Shown: positions 26,491-35,671 of the stretch, one piece after another
Numbering within the stretch: the first letter of the stretch is position 1
Layout of the letters: each line of letters begins with the position of its first letter
DNA from: CAVSWT01 sp963775245
GTDB taxonomy: Bacteria; Bacteroidota; Ignavibacteria; Ignavibacteriales; Ignavibacteriaceae
Assembly: GCA_963775245.1 (NCBI GenBank)
Contig: CAVZID010000015.1
Location: 186,001-250,000, forward strand
Direction of reading: 5' to 3'
DNA: 64,000 bases
The notes under the pieces: generated by a model
Told to the model about the DNA's origin: nothing
Seen by the model: the letters and a program-made list of their open reading frames with translations, nothing else
Database searches by the model: none
Program-made: the position numbers and the translations under genes

Positions 26491-29466
26491 ATGGTCTTTG
26501 GTTTACAAAATAAAAACTATTTATTGATTATTATTTTATTTATTGCTATCGGCCTTACATATAAATTGTATGCTGGTAATACAGGCAAAATAGCCGGAAC
26601 AATAGTCGAAACCGGCAGTGGGGAAGTTCTAATTGGTGCCAATATTTTAGTTATGGAAACAGGGCTTGGTGCTTCAACCGATGTTAATGGAAAATATTTT
26701 GTTATAGGAATTCCTCCCGGTACTTATTCAGTTCGAGCTTCTTATGTCGGCTATCAAACTGTAACTATGACAAATGTAGTCATAAGTCCGGATCATACAA
26801 CTGAATTGGATTTCAAGCTTGAACCCGCAAATATTACTTTAAAAAATGAAGTTGTGGTTATAGCTAAGAAACCACCGATTGAGCTAGACGTTTCTTCTAG
26901 CAAGCAGGAAATAGATTTACAAAATATTAAAAATGCTCCGCTGCAAGATTTTAACAGTGCTCTTAACTTGAAAGCGGGTGTAATTTTTAGAAATACCTCT
27001 AATGATGTTGCTGAGCAAATTACACCCACGCTTTCTATTCGCGGCGGCACCAGCGTCGGAGTTTTTATAGATGGAATGAATGTTACGGAAGGTATTTACA
27101 GCGGAAGCTTAACTAACTTCAACTTAAGCTCTTTAAAATCTGCAGAAGTATTGACCGGGGGTTTTAATGCGGAGTATGGAAATATTAGGTCTGGGGTTAT
27201 AAACGTAATAACTAAAGAAGGTGGAAGTAAATATCATATAAGCCTGGATTATAAAAACAGTCCTGCTCATTTAAAGCACTTCGGTGATAATATTTATGAT
27301 CATAATTCGGCTCCTGAATGGTATTGTATGGAACTAATACAGCACTTTATGGGCAATGATGGAATACATGATGTTAATAACCCTGACAGCTATTGGGAAT
27401 TATTTTCAAAATATGATTCGGTATATCACTTTACTCCTGAACAAGCTCAAGAAGTTTGGAAATGGCAGCACCGCACAAGAGCTTACGGAAATAAACCGGA
27501 TCAAATTATTGATGCTTCAATCGGAGGCCCAGTTCCGTTTGTTAATGATCTAAATTTATTAAACGGCATTGATTTCTTTTCAAGCATAAGATATGAATAC
27601 AACATGCTTGCAATTCCGCTTTCAAGAGATCATTATACAGATGTTAACTGGTTTTGGAAAGTTACAACTCATCCTTCTTCAACATTAAAATTAAATGTAC
27701 AGGGAAATTATCAGCAGAACTTTTCCTCGGTTGCATATAACACACCAGAAGTTTCCGTTGCAACACCAATTCAAGCTGTTTACTGCTTGCAGTATTTCGG
27801 TACCAAATATTACGATGGCCAGCAATCTGTCGCGGATAGATATAGAAATCAAATCGGGCTTGCTTTAAATCATGTTCTCTCCCCAAGCACTTATTATGAT
27901 TTTCGAGTAAACTATTTATTACGCCGATCTTTTGTCTACCCAAAACCTTTTACAGGCGGGCCTACTTTTACCATAGGTGGGTTTACATTCGATGCTTCAC
28001 CGCAGCAAGGATGGATTCAGCAAGCTACCGGAAGAGATTTTGGAAATAGAGAAAGTGATTTCGGGTTGACAAGCCAGGGTTATTTTTTCACAATGGGCGG
28101 CATGGGCAAGCAAAGGGATTTTTCAAGAGAGGTATTAATTACCTCGCGTTTGGATCTTGTTAGCCAGCTTGGTGAATATCATCAAGTAAAAACCGGATTT
28201 GAACTTAATTATGATGACCTTCATGAAAACAGCGGTGTTGTTCAGCTATCTCCTCCTTTATATAAGATGGATGTTTTCCATGTTATTCCTTTAAGGCTTG
28301 CATATTATGCGCAGGATAAAATTGAATTTAAAGGAATGATCGCAAACTTAGGTGTGCGCATGGATTATACAAACAGAAGATATAATTACTACACAAATTT
28401 ATATTCTTCCGATTACAATGTGGACAGTTTATCTCAAGCTCCAGTTGCAAGCATAAAGCCTTTCTTTTATGTAAGTCCAAGAATAGGAATCTCTCATCCG
28501 ATAAGCACAAAAAGTAAATTGTTTTTTAACTATGGGCATTTTTACAGTGAACCTGATGTTAGCACATTATTCACAATGCGACAAAGAGAAGCAGGAAATT
28601 TTGATAGAATACCCAATTCAAACTTAAAGCCTGAACGTACAATTGCTTATGAATTAGGTTTTGAACAGCAATTCGGCGATGATTATTTACTTCACATTTC
28701 GGGTTATTACAGGGATATAACAAATCAAATTAAGGCAGTTCAGTATGTTTCCCATGCAGGCAACATTATTCAATCTTACACCAATGAAGATTATGCTGAT
28801 ATAAGAGGCTTTGAAGCAATCTTTGAAAAAGAGCTTGGAGATTTTATTACCGGCAGCTTAAGCTATGATTATTATGTTAAATCTGCCGGTGATGTTGGTT
28901 ATGATATTGTTTATGAAGATGTTTATAAAACTCCGCAGTATACCACTAGCACTCAAAGTACTCCAGGCTCTAATTATACTTTTCTTGCAAATATAACTTT
29001 CAGCACTCCGGATAATTTTGGTCCGGACATTTTAGGTGGATATCTTTTATCTAACTGGCGGCTAAATGTTACTCATGAATTAAGAAGCGGTGCAACTTTT
29101 ACCTGGAATCCTCAAAACCTTCCGGGATTAAAATATAATGTCAGGTGGAGAGATCATCAAAATACAAATATCAGGCTTTCAAAAAGTTTCATTGTTGCCG
29201 GAACTTCAATGGAAGCTTACCTGGAGGTGTATAATATCTTAAATAGGAAAGAGCTTACTCATTATATGCGTTCATTACTATTACCAAACTTGAAGGATTG
29301 GGAGAATTATATGAATTCATTGAAACTTCCTTCAGAGGGAGGAAACGATCAGCCTGGTGATTATAAGCAGTCCTATATCCAATTGCCACCGGCAGGAGAT
29401 TATCCAACACAATTATTTTTTCTTAATCCAAGATATTATTACATCGGTGTTCATATTGATCTTTAA
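26491..29466 (+). CDS. TonB-dependent receptor with carboxypeptidase-like N-terminal domain
   Basis: About 991 residues. A signal peptide (YLLIIILFIAIGLTYKLYAG) precedes a CarboxypepD-reg/CNA-B-like domain ('KIAGTIVETGSGEVLIGANI' ... 'YFVIGIPPGTYSVRASYVGY'). A plug domain follows ('SIRGGTSVGVFIDGMNVTEG', 'LKSAEVLTGGFNAEYGNIRS', 'GVINVITKEGG') and then a long outer-membrane beta-barrel with 'LKPERTIAYELGFEQQ'. It imports a ligand across the outer membrane using TonB energy. The next two genes follow 11 bases away and then by overlap, so a three-gene operon is clear. I chose ATG 26491; an in-frame GTG at 26470 lacks a ribosome site. Confidence 0.85.
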   Translation: MVFGLQNKNYLLIIILFIAIGLTYKLYAGNTGKIAGTIVETGSGEVLIGANILVMETGLGASTDVNGKYFVIGIPPGTYSVRASYVGYQTVTMTNVVISPDHTTELDFKLEPANITLKNEVVVIAKKPPIELDVSSSKQEIDLQNIKNAPLQDFNSALNLKAGVIFRNTSNDVAEQITPTLSIRGGTSVGVFIDGMNVTEGIYSGSLTNFNLSSLKSAEVLTGGFNAEYGNIRSGVINVITKEGGSKYHISLDYKNSPAHLKHFGDNIYDHNSAPEWYCMELIQHFMGNDGIHDVNNPDSYWELFSKYDSVYHFTPEQAQEVWKWQHRTRAYGNKPDQIIDASIGGPVPFVNDLNLLNGIDFFSSIRYEYNMLAIPLSRDHYTDVNWFWKVTTHPSSTLKLNVQGNYQQNFSSVAYNTPEVSVATPIQAVYCLQYFGTKYYDGQQSVADRYRNQIGLALNHVLSPSTYYDFRVNYLLRRSFVYPKPFTGGPTFTIGGFTFDASPQQGWIQQATGRDFGNRESDFGLTSQGYFFTMGGMGKQRDFSREVLITSRLDLVSQLGEYHQVKTGFELNYDDLHENSGVVQLSPPLYKMDVFHVIPLRLAYYAQDKIEFKGMIANLGVRMDYTNRRYNYYTNLYSSDYNVDSLSQAPVASIKPFFYVSPRIGISHPISTKSKLFFNYGHFYSEPDVSTLFTMRQREAGNFDRIPNSNLKPERTIAYELGFEQQFGDDYLLHISGYYRDITNQIKAVQYVSHAGNIIQSYTNEDYADIRGFEAIFEKELGDFITGSLSYDYYVKSAGDVGYDIVYEDVYKTPQYTTSTQSTPGSNYTFLANITFSTPDNFGPDILGGYLLSNWRLNVTHELRSGATFTWNPQNLPGLKYNVRWRDHQNTNIRLSKSFIVAGTSMEAYLEVYNILNRKELTHYMRSLLLPNLKDWENYMNSLKLPSEGGNDQPGDYKQSYIQLPPAGDYPTQLFFLNPRYYYIGVHIDL

Positions 29467-29477
29467 CCGGAGAAGAA

Positions 29478-31439
29478 ATGAAGTTTCTATTTAGAATTAA
29501 ATTCATATTGATATTAAGCATATTATTTAGCCAGGAGTTTTCTGCACAAACTTATTTTCAACATCATATAAACCGCATTGCCGCTGAAGTTTCTGATAAT
29601 GGTTCATTAATTTATAGGCGAAATACAATTCTTTACACCACCTGGCCTTACGATTCACGTTATTTCGATATGACTTCAAGAAAATATTACCAGGAATCAT
29701 GGGGTGTGTGGACAGGTGTATCAAACTTTCTTGGGGTTAATGATACATTGCCAAGCACTTCTGTAATTGCCTCTGGTAATTTTAATGTTGATTATAGTCA
29801 ATTGACCCCTTTAAGTTTACAGAAAAGAGTAAAGTATGCTTATCCAAATGTTATTGTTACAGATGGGATGACAGCAAAAAATGAAGCTTTTGACGCTGCT
29901 ACTGTAGTTCCTTCATTACAATGCGATGAACAGATTGAAAGTGATTGGACAAATTCACAAGGTATAACATGTCAATTAAAAACTTATGCTTACGCTACAA
30001 CCGGCTTTAAGAATTTTATTATTTATGACTACCGTTTTATCAACACAGGTAATGTTGATGATAATACACAAACAAAAGAGTTAAATAATGAATTGAAAAA
30101 TGTTTGGTTTGGTTTTCCATTTTCAACAGATATAAAACCAAAATTTGGCGGGGTTGAGTATAATGATTATTACAAATATTACGGAAACACTTATTACAAA
30201 TGGGTTGCGGGGGATAAATCTGCAGACTCAATGAGGATTATATATTGCTGGGACGGGCCGGTTGGTTCAACTCAATATTCTCCGGATCCTGTTACAAAGG
30301 AACCACTCGTTCCTGGATATTACGGAGTTGGGATATTGCATATTGATAAGCAGGCGCAAGATGATTTGCTGTTCGGTGCATCAGATGATCCTTCAGAACC
30401 TAAAACTGTTTCTACCAATTCAACACTAGTAACTTCCGGTTCAGCACGCTACCAGGTTTTAACCCAAGGAACAAACCAGGATATTTCAGGAATTGGTGCA
30501 GAGGATTTGATATTAGCCTGCGGCCCTTATGATATGAAAATAAATGATGATGTTCGAATTGTATTGGTTCAAATTATTGATGGCATATCAAGAGAAAAAG
30601 CACAAGAACTTGGGATGAAACTTTTAAGCGGACAGATTACACAAGATGATTATTTAAATGAAATTTCAACCGGCAAAGATTCACTTTTTAAATCAATGTC
30701 AAATGCAATGATGGTTTATAAAAATAATTATAAAGTTCCTTTCCCTCCTCCTTCTCCCGATTCTTTAGCTGTAACTACAGGTGTTGGAAAGAATATATTA
30801 ACATGGTCGAAAAGTGCTGAAAGGGCAGTAGATCCTATTACAAATAAAATGGATTTCTCAGGTTATAGGATTTACAGGGTTGCAATTACTCCTGACAACC
30901 TGTGGGAGAAAATATTTGAGTGTGGCGGTAACAGTGTTGTTCCAGTTACTCATACTTTTATTGATACAAACCTGGTGATGGGTTTCAATTACTATTATGC
31001 TGTAACAGCATTTGATGATGGAACCCAAAATTATTTAAACCCAGGGCAGTCTTTGGAAAGTTCCTGGTTAACATCTACTGCTTATATTGGAGCTGCTGCA
31101 GCAAGGCATGCTGAAACTACGTATTCGGATTTTTCAAGTAATCTTAGAGTTGTTCCTAACCCTTATAATATTCGTTCACAAAATTTCGGTAACCCAAATG
31201 ATCCGGGAGATGTTGAAAACAATAAGCTCCTATTTGTGGGCTTACCGGGCGAATGTACAATTCGAATCTATACTGTTTCCGGTGATCTGGTAAAAACAAT
31301 TTATCACACTAACGGTTTGGGATCAGAATCGTGGAATCAAATTACCGACTCAAATCAATTTATAACCAGCGGGGTTTATATAGCTCATGTGGAATCAAAG
31401 CTGGGGAATGCTATTATTAAATTTGTGGTAATCAGATGA
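29478..31439 (+). CDS. Secreted protein of unknown function, partner of a TonB receptor, with a divergent sorting domain
   Basis: 653 residues with a signal peptide (FILILSILFSQEFSAQT). I do not recognise the main body, which has 'RRNTILYTTWPYDSRYFD', 'VTDGMTAKNEAFDAATVVPS' and 'FKNFIIYDYRFINTGNVDD'. A Fn3-like module follows ('GVGKNILTWSKSAERAVDP'), and the end reads 'LRVVPNPYNIRS ... YTVSGDLVKTIYHTNG ... GVYIAHVES'. That is a sorting-type domain carrying VPNPYN in place of YPNPFNPST. It lies 11 bases after the TonB receptor and overlaps the PorV-like gene by 4 bases. It probably acts at the cell surface with the receptor, perhaps taking the place SusD has elsewhere (inference). Confidence 0.7.
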   Translation: MKFLFRIKFILILSILFSQEFSAQTYFQHHINRIAAEVSDNGSLIYRRNTILYTTWPYDSRYFDMTSRKYYQESWGVWTGVSNFLGVNDTLPSTSVIASGNFNVDYSQLTPLSLQKRVKYAYPNVIVTDGMTAKNEAFDAATVVPSLQCDEQIESDWTNSQGITCQLKTYAYATTGFKNFIIYDYRFINTGNVDDNTQTKELNNELKNVWFGFPFSTDIKPKFGGVEYNDYYKYYGNTYYKWVAGDKSADSMRIIYCWDGPVGSTQYSPDPVTKEPLVPGYYGVGILHIDKQAQDDLLFGASDDPSEPKTVSTNSTLVTSGSARYQVLTQGTNQDISGIGAEDLILACGPYDMKINDDVRIVLVQIIDGISREKAQELGMKLLSGQITQDDYLNEISTGKDSLFKSMSNAMMVYKNNYKVPFPPPSPDSLAVTTGVGKNILTWSKSAERAVDPITNKMDFSGYRIYRVAITPDNLWEKIFECGGNSVVPVTHTFIDTNLVMGFNYYYAVTAFDDGTQNYLNPGQSLESSWLTSTAYIGAAAARHAETTYSDFSSNLRVVPNPYNIRSQNFGNPNDPGDVENNKLLFVGLPGECTIRIYTVSGDLVKTIYHTNGLGSESWNQITDSNQFITSGVYIAHVESKLGNAIIKFVVIR

Positions 31440-32467
31440 AGAAGATTAATAATGTATTTATTTCATTACTAACTTTAAGCATATTACTTTTTATTTCCGA
31501 TCTTCATTCGCAGGATAATTTCAAAAAAGTAGCACAGAGCGGAATGCAGTATTTAAAAATTGGCATTGACGCAGAAATGGTTGGAAGGGGAGAAGCTGGA
31601 ATTTCAGCAGTGAAGGGTTTGTCGGCAATATTTTGGAATCCTGCTGGCCTTTCATTTTTAGAAGATAAAGAAGTGTATTTTTCTCATAACTCGTGGATAG
31701 CAGATATTTCAATGGATGCAGCAGGAGTGGGAATTAACTTTGAAAATTTTGGAACTTTTGCTTTAAGCCTGGTGTGGATGGATTACGGAACTCTAAAAGC
31801 AACGTCTGTGGCAACTACAACTGCCGGTTCAAATCAATTAGGCTATATAGATGAAGGAACTTTTTCACCTACGGACCTTGCATTGGGATTAGCTTATTCA
31901 AAGAAAATTTCCGAACAGTTTTCTGTTGGAGGCCAGGTAAAATTTTTATATGAAAACTATGGGCACAATGTTGTGGTAAACACCAACGGGACAAATGAAT
32001 CCGTTGATAATATTGCGAAAGCTGTGGCATTTGATTTAGGAACAATTTATTATCCCGGTTATAAAAGTTTTGCTTTCGCAATGTCAATTCAGAATTTCTC
32101 AACCGATATAAAATATGAAGAAGAATCTTTTGGAACGCCGCTTACTTTTAAGCTCGGTGTTTCAATGAACATGCTGGATATATTTGATGAAAACTCTGCC
32201 AGCAAATTGTTGGTAGCTATTGACGCAATACATCCGAGAGATTACACCGAAAGATTAAATTTGGGAATTGAATATGATTATCTTGGCCTTATTCAATTAC
32301 GCAGCGGTTATAGATTGAATTATGATATTGGAAACCTTACAGCGGGTGTCGGACTAAATTATTCTATATCAAGTGGGACAATTATTAATCTTGATATGAG
32401 CTATATGGTTGATGCAACAGGAAGATTTACTAATCCGATTCAAATTACTGCAGGATTAAAATTTTAA
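31436..32467 (+). CDS. PorV/PorQ-family outer-membrane beta-barrel protein
   Basis: 343 residues with a signal peptide (ISLLTLSILLFISDLHSQ). It shows the UPF0164/PorV signature 'LKIGIDAEMVGRGEAGISAV ... SAIFWNPAGLSF', then alternating beta strands ending 'FTNPIQITAGLKF', a terminal aromatic typical of outer-membrane barrels. PorV and PorQ are shuttle or partner proteins of the type IX secretion system, which exports the sorting-domain proteins seen across this window. Its ATG overlaps the upstream stop (ATGA), so it is co-expressed with the TonB receptor and the unknown secreted protein. It could instead be a FadL-like channel specific to this operon. Confidence 0.82.
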   Translation: MKKINNVFISLLTLSILLFISDLHSQDNFKKVAQSGMQYLKIGIDAEMVGRGEAGISAVKGLSAIFWNPAGLSFLEDKEVYFSHNSWIADISMDAAGVGINFENFGTFALSLVWMDYGTLKATSVATTTAGSNQLGYIDEGTFSPTDLALGLAYSKKISEQFSVGGQVKFLYENYGHNVVVNTNGTNESVDNIAKAVAFDLGTIYYPGYKSFAFAMSIQNFSTDIKYEEESFGTPLTFKLGVSMNMLDIFDENSASKLLVAIDAIHPRDYTERLNLGIEYDYLGLIQLRSGYRLNYDIGNLTAGVGLNYSISSGTIINLDMSYMVDATGRFTNPIQITAGLKF

Positions 32468-32567
32468 AAAGTTAAGACTAAGTTTTTTGATAGTTTAATA
32501 ATATCTTAGCTAAAAGATTAAGATAAAAAGAAAAGTTATGTTATCGTTTAGTTTTATTGACAATAAA

Positions 32568-32592
32568 TCCTTCTCTTTGCTAAAGAGAAGGA
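32568..32592. terminator. 25-base perfect hairpin between the PorV-like operon and the ROK gene
   Basis: TCCTTCTCTTT and AAAGAGAAGGA flank GCT: an 11-bp perfect stem with a 3-base loop. It lies 100 bases after the PorV-like stop and 83 bases before the ROK repressor start. No T run follows, so it could be a terminator of the kind without a U tail or an operator for the ROK protein. I favour the terminator. Confidence 0.55.
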
Positions 32593-32674
32593 ATATCACA
32601 TAGTGATCGCTTTGTAACAGAATGAGTTCTTTTTTTACACAAGGAATGAATATTATTTTTAAGCGGATTTTAAA

Positions 32675-33916
32675 ATGATTGAAATACAAAAAAGAAATAA
32701 TGGTGGAGGTCAGTCTTATTTTCGAGCAAGAAATATTTCTTTGGTAATTAATACCATAAACCAGTTTGAACCGATTACCAAAAGAGACCTTGTGGATAAA
32801 ACGGGATTAAGCTTTGCAAAAATTAATTCTATTATTCAAACATTAAATAAAAACAAGCTGACTTTTGAAACCGGCAAAGAAGAATCCGGCGGTGGAAGGC
32901 CTTCAGCTCTTTATCAAATAAATCCTAATTACAGGTACATTGCCGGGTGTGAACTTTCACATAATAAAGTTCATACTATTATTGGAAACTTGAAAGGAGA
33001 AATTCTTTATAACAAATCAGTTTACTTTGAAAAGTTTTCTAGTAAAGAATTTGTAATTCAAACTTTAATTGAGAATATCCAAGAAGCAATAAATGAAACT
33101 AAAATAACTTCTAAAAAATTAATTGGGGTAGGAGTAGCAGTTGCAGGGCTTGTTAATCCAAAAGATGGTGCGGCACGACCTTTCCCTCATCTTGCTGATT
33201 GGGGTGACATTTCAATAAAGCATTTACTCGAAGAAAAATTAAAAGTTACTGTTCATGTTGAAAACGTAGCTAATGCAGCTGCTCTGGCTGAATTAAATTA
33301 TGGCAAAGGAAGAGGGAAGAAAAATTTATTGTTTCTTGATGTTGGTACCGGTGTTGGAATGGGAATAATTTTAAATGGAAAGTTGTATGCCGGCGCATCA
33401 GGTTCTGCGGGTGAATTCGGGCATATTACTGTAGATGAAAACGGGCCTATATGCGCTTGCGGAAATGTAGGATGTATTGAAACTTTAGCTAGCACCAAAG
33501 CGGTTGTGCGCAAAGCAAAAGATATGATTGGGCAGGGAGTTTTATCAAGCTTGCGTGAATTATCATCTGGAGATATAGAAAAAATAAATTTCAAAATGAT
33601 TTGTAATGCAGCAAAAACTGGTGATAAGCTTTCCTTTAATCTGCTTGATGATATGGGAAAAAATTTAGGTGAAGGAATTGTAACCATAATAAATTTATTC
33701 AACCCTGAAACAATTGTACTTGGTGGCGAAATAGATCAAAATTGCGAGCCGATACTTGATTCAATTATGAATGTAGTTCAAAAACGTGCACTGGAAGTCC
33801 CTCGTAGAGCAACGGAAATATTGTTTTCTTCATTGGGGGATGATGTTAACGTTATTGGATCAACTATCCCTTTGATTGAAAAGTTTTTTTCGACATCAAC
33901 CGGAGAATTGAATTAG
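32675..33916 (+). CDS. ROK-family transcriptional repressor (NagC/Mlc/XylR-like)
   Basis: 413 residues. An N-terminal winged helix-turn-helix ('ITKRDLVDKTGLSFAKINSI', about 33-60, and 'GGGRPSALYQINP') is followed by a ROK sugar-kinase-like fold: 'LFLDVGTGVGMGIILNGKLY', 'GSAGEFGHITV', and the zinc motif C-x-C-x4-C 'CACGNVGC' (about 259-266). The HTH marks it as a regulator rather than a plain kinase. It heads the amino-sugar locus (GH20, symporter, nagA, nagB), so its effector is probably GlcNAc or GlcNAc-6-phosphate (inference). The GH20 gene starts 27 bases downstream, so it is probably co-transcribed with its targets. Confidence 0.87.
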   Translation: MIEIQKRNNGGGQSYFRARNISLVINTINQFEPITKRDLVDKTGLSFAKINSIIQTLNKNKLTFETGKEESGGGRPSALYQINPNYRYIAGCELSHNKVHTIIGNLKGEILYNKSVYFEKFSSKEFVIQTLIENIQEAINETKITSKKLIGVGVAVAGLVNPKDGAARPFPHLADWGDISIKHLLEEKLKVTVHVENVANAAALAELNYGKGRGKKNLLFLDVGTGVGMGIILNGKLYAGASGSAGEFGHITVDENGPICACGNVGCIETLASTKAVVRKAKDMIGQGVLSSLRELSSGDIEKINFKMICNAAKTGDKLSFNLLDDMGKNLGEGIVTIINLFNPETIVLGGEIDQNCEPILDSIMNVVQKRALEVPRRATEILFSSLGDDVNVIGSTIPLIEKFFSTSTGELN

Positions 33917-33943
33917 ATTCAATTATAAAACCAAAATCTTAAA

Positions 33944-35623
33944 ATGAAATTTAAATTATTTTGTTTTCTCATCATACTAAGTTGTGTTTTTCCATCGCCG
34001 CTCCTATCGTCAACAAAAAATGGAAATGACATGAATGAACCATTAATTGTTTTTCATATCGACCTTAACTCTGTTGCTTTGAAAGAAAGTTACATTAAGA
34101 AATGGCTGAAGAAAGCTTCGGATATGGGATACAATGCAGTTCTTTGGGAAGTGGAAAATAAAATTAAGTGGCAAACCTGTCCTGAATGTGTAAGCCCTGA
34201 TGCATTATCAAAAGATGAATTTAAAAAATTATTAAGTTACTCACGGTCATTAGGATTGCAGCCTATTCCTTTGCTTCAAACAGTTGGTCATGCTGAATAT
34301 GTATTAAGCCATAAAAAATATTTTTCTTTCAGGGAAGATACCAGCAGATATGATTGTTATGCAACCTGCAAACCTAAAGTTCGAAAGTTTATAAAAGATT
34401 GGATAAAAGAATATATAGAATTATTCGGTGATGTAAAATATTTTCATTTGGGTGGAGATGAAGCCTATGTTTTTGCCACAAGTCCTGAATGTTCTGCTGA
34501 AGCAAAAAAAATAGGTAAAGGAAAACTTTATGCGGAATATATGAAAGATGTATCTCATCTTTTATTAGAAAAAGGAATTCGCCCTTGTATATGGGATGAT
34601 ATGATTCTTCATTATACTGACGCACTCCCTGCAATTCCAAAACAGTTTGTTATATGGGATTGGAATTATTGGGACGGAGACTCCACACCACAAAAAGTAA
34701 TGCTCTGGGAGAAAGGCGGATATGTTACAAAGGAACAATTTACTGATGAAATTAAAAAAGAGTTTCCTGAAATAACAGATAAAAATGGAAATCTAAGAGC
34801 ATTTTATACAAGTGATGTTTTAAAGAGATTTGGATTTGATGTTATGTTGTGCAGCTCTTCAAGGTCTCACGGTGATGCGGTATTTGCCGGGAGAGAAAAT
34901 CTACACGCTTCCAATATAATTGGTGCAGCTAAAAAAGTTGTTGAAGATAATTTGCTAGGGACTTGCGTTACAAGCTGGGCAGTTAGAATCCCAAATTATG
35001 AAACACAAGAAACGTGGTTTTATCTAGCTCCTCTGACTATTAATAATAGTAAGCTTTCTCACGATGAACTTCTTTCAAAAAGTTGTGAGTATACTTTTGG
35101 TGTTTCGAGTCTCGAAGCTGAGCATACTTTTGAAGATATCGGTTATCCATTTCCTTTTGTTGACAAACAATCAACTGGAATAGGATGGACAGGAATGAAA
35201 GATTCCAAACCGGCACCCCCGGGCTATATTAAAAGTCTGATAGAAAAGTGGAAAACCAAAAATGATGGAGCACAATGGAATAACAATATTTCTTTAATTG
35301 AATCTTCAACCGAAAAAATTTCCAAAGGTACAAACGAATTAAATAGTTTTATTCCTAAAGCCGAAAAAGGATTTGATGTATTAGAGGCATGGAAGAAGGC
35401 TGCGTATTTTCAATTCTGGGGTTCAATAGTTGCAAATGAAATTGTTAATAATGAATTAGGAAAACCTGCTAAAAGTAAAACTGAAATTTCATCTCTTCTG
35501 AAAAATTTAAGAGTCGATTATAAAACATGGGCTGAAAACTGGATGACACCTTATACAGCCGAAACGAACGCAGGTTTAATTTACGATGCTATCATTAATT
35601 ATTTTGAAAACTTAAAGCAATGA
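33944..35623 (+). CDS. Secreted GH20-like beta-N-acetylhexosaminidase
   Basis: 559 residues with a signal peptide ending near 'CVFPSPLLSS'. The barrel has 'NAVLWEVENKIKW', 'LGLQPIPLLQTVGHAEYVL', and the GH20 catalytic pair in 'HLGGDEAYVF' (D and E near 170-171). 'IWDDMILH' and 'FVIWDWNYWDG' follow at the positions of the substrate tryptophans. GH20 enzymes remove terminal GlcNAc/GalNAc by substrate-assisted catalysis. The N-terminal GH20b domain seen in the larger enzyme at 41290 is missing, so this is a shorter, divergent member. It should act in the periplasm or outside and feed the symporter encoded 48 bases downstream. Confidence 0.78.
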   Translation: MKFKLFCFLIILSCVFPSPLLSSTKNGNDMNEPLIVFHIDLNSVALKESYIKKWLKKASDMGYNAVLWEVENKIKWQTCPECVSPDALSKDEFKKLLSYSRSLGLQPIPLLQTVGHAEYVLSHKKYFSFREDTSRYDCYATCKPKVRKFIKDWIKEYIELFGDVKYFHLGGDEAYVFATSPECSAEAKKIGKGKLYAEYMKDVSHLLLEKGIRPCIWDDMILHYTDALPAIPKQFVIWDWNYWDGDSTPQKVMLWEKGGYVTKEQFTDEIKKEFPEITDKNGNLRAFYTSDVLKRFGFDVMLCSSSRSHGDAVFAGRENLHASNIIGAAKKVVEDNLLGTCVTSWAVRIPNYETQETWFYLAPLTINNSKLSHDELLSKSCEYTFGVSSLEAEHTFEDIGYPFPFVDKQSTGIGWTGMKDSKPAPPGYIKSLIEKWKTKNDGAQWNNNISLIESSTEKISKGTNELNSFIPKAEKGFDVLEAWKKAAYFQFWGSIVANEIVNNELGKPAKSKTEISSLLKNLRVDYKTWAENWMTPYTAETNAGLIYDAIINYFENLKQ

Positions 35624-35671
35624 TTTGTTCTTTGAAATATGAACTTACATACATAATTCCCGGAAAGTAAT

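Noticed and set aside
33298..33702. 134-residue minus-strand open frame
   Set aside because: It lies fully opposite the ROK repressor, whose conserved motifs are unambiguous in the plus strand.
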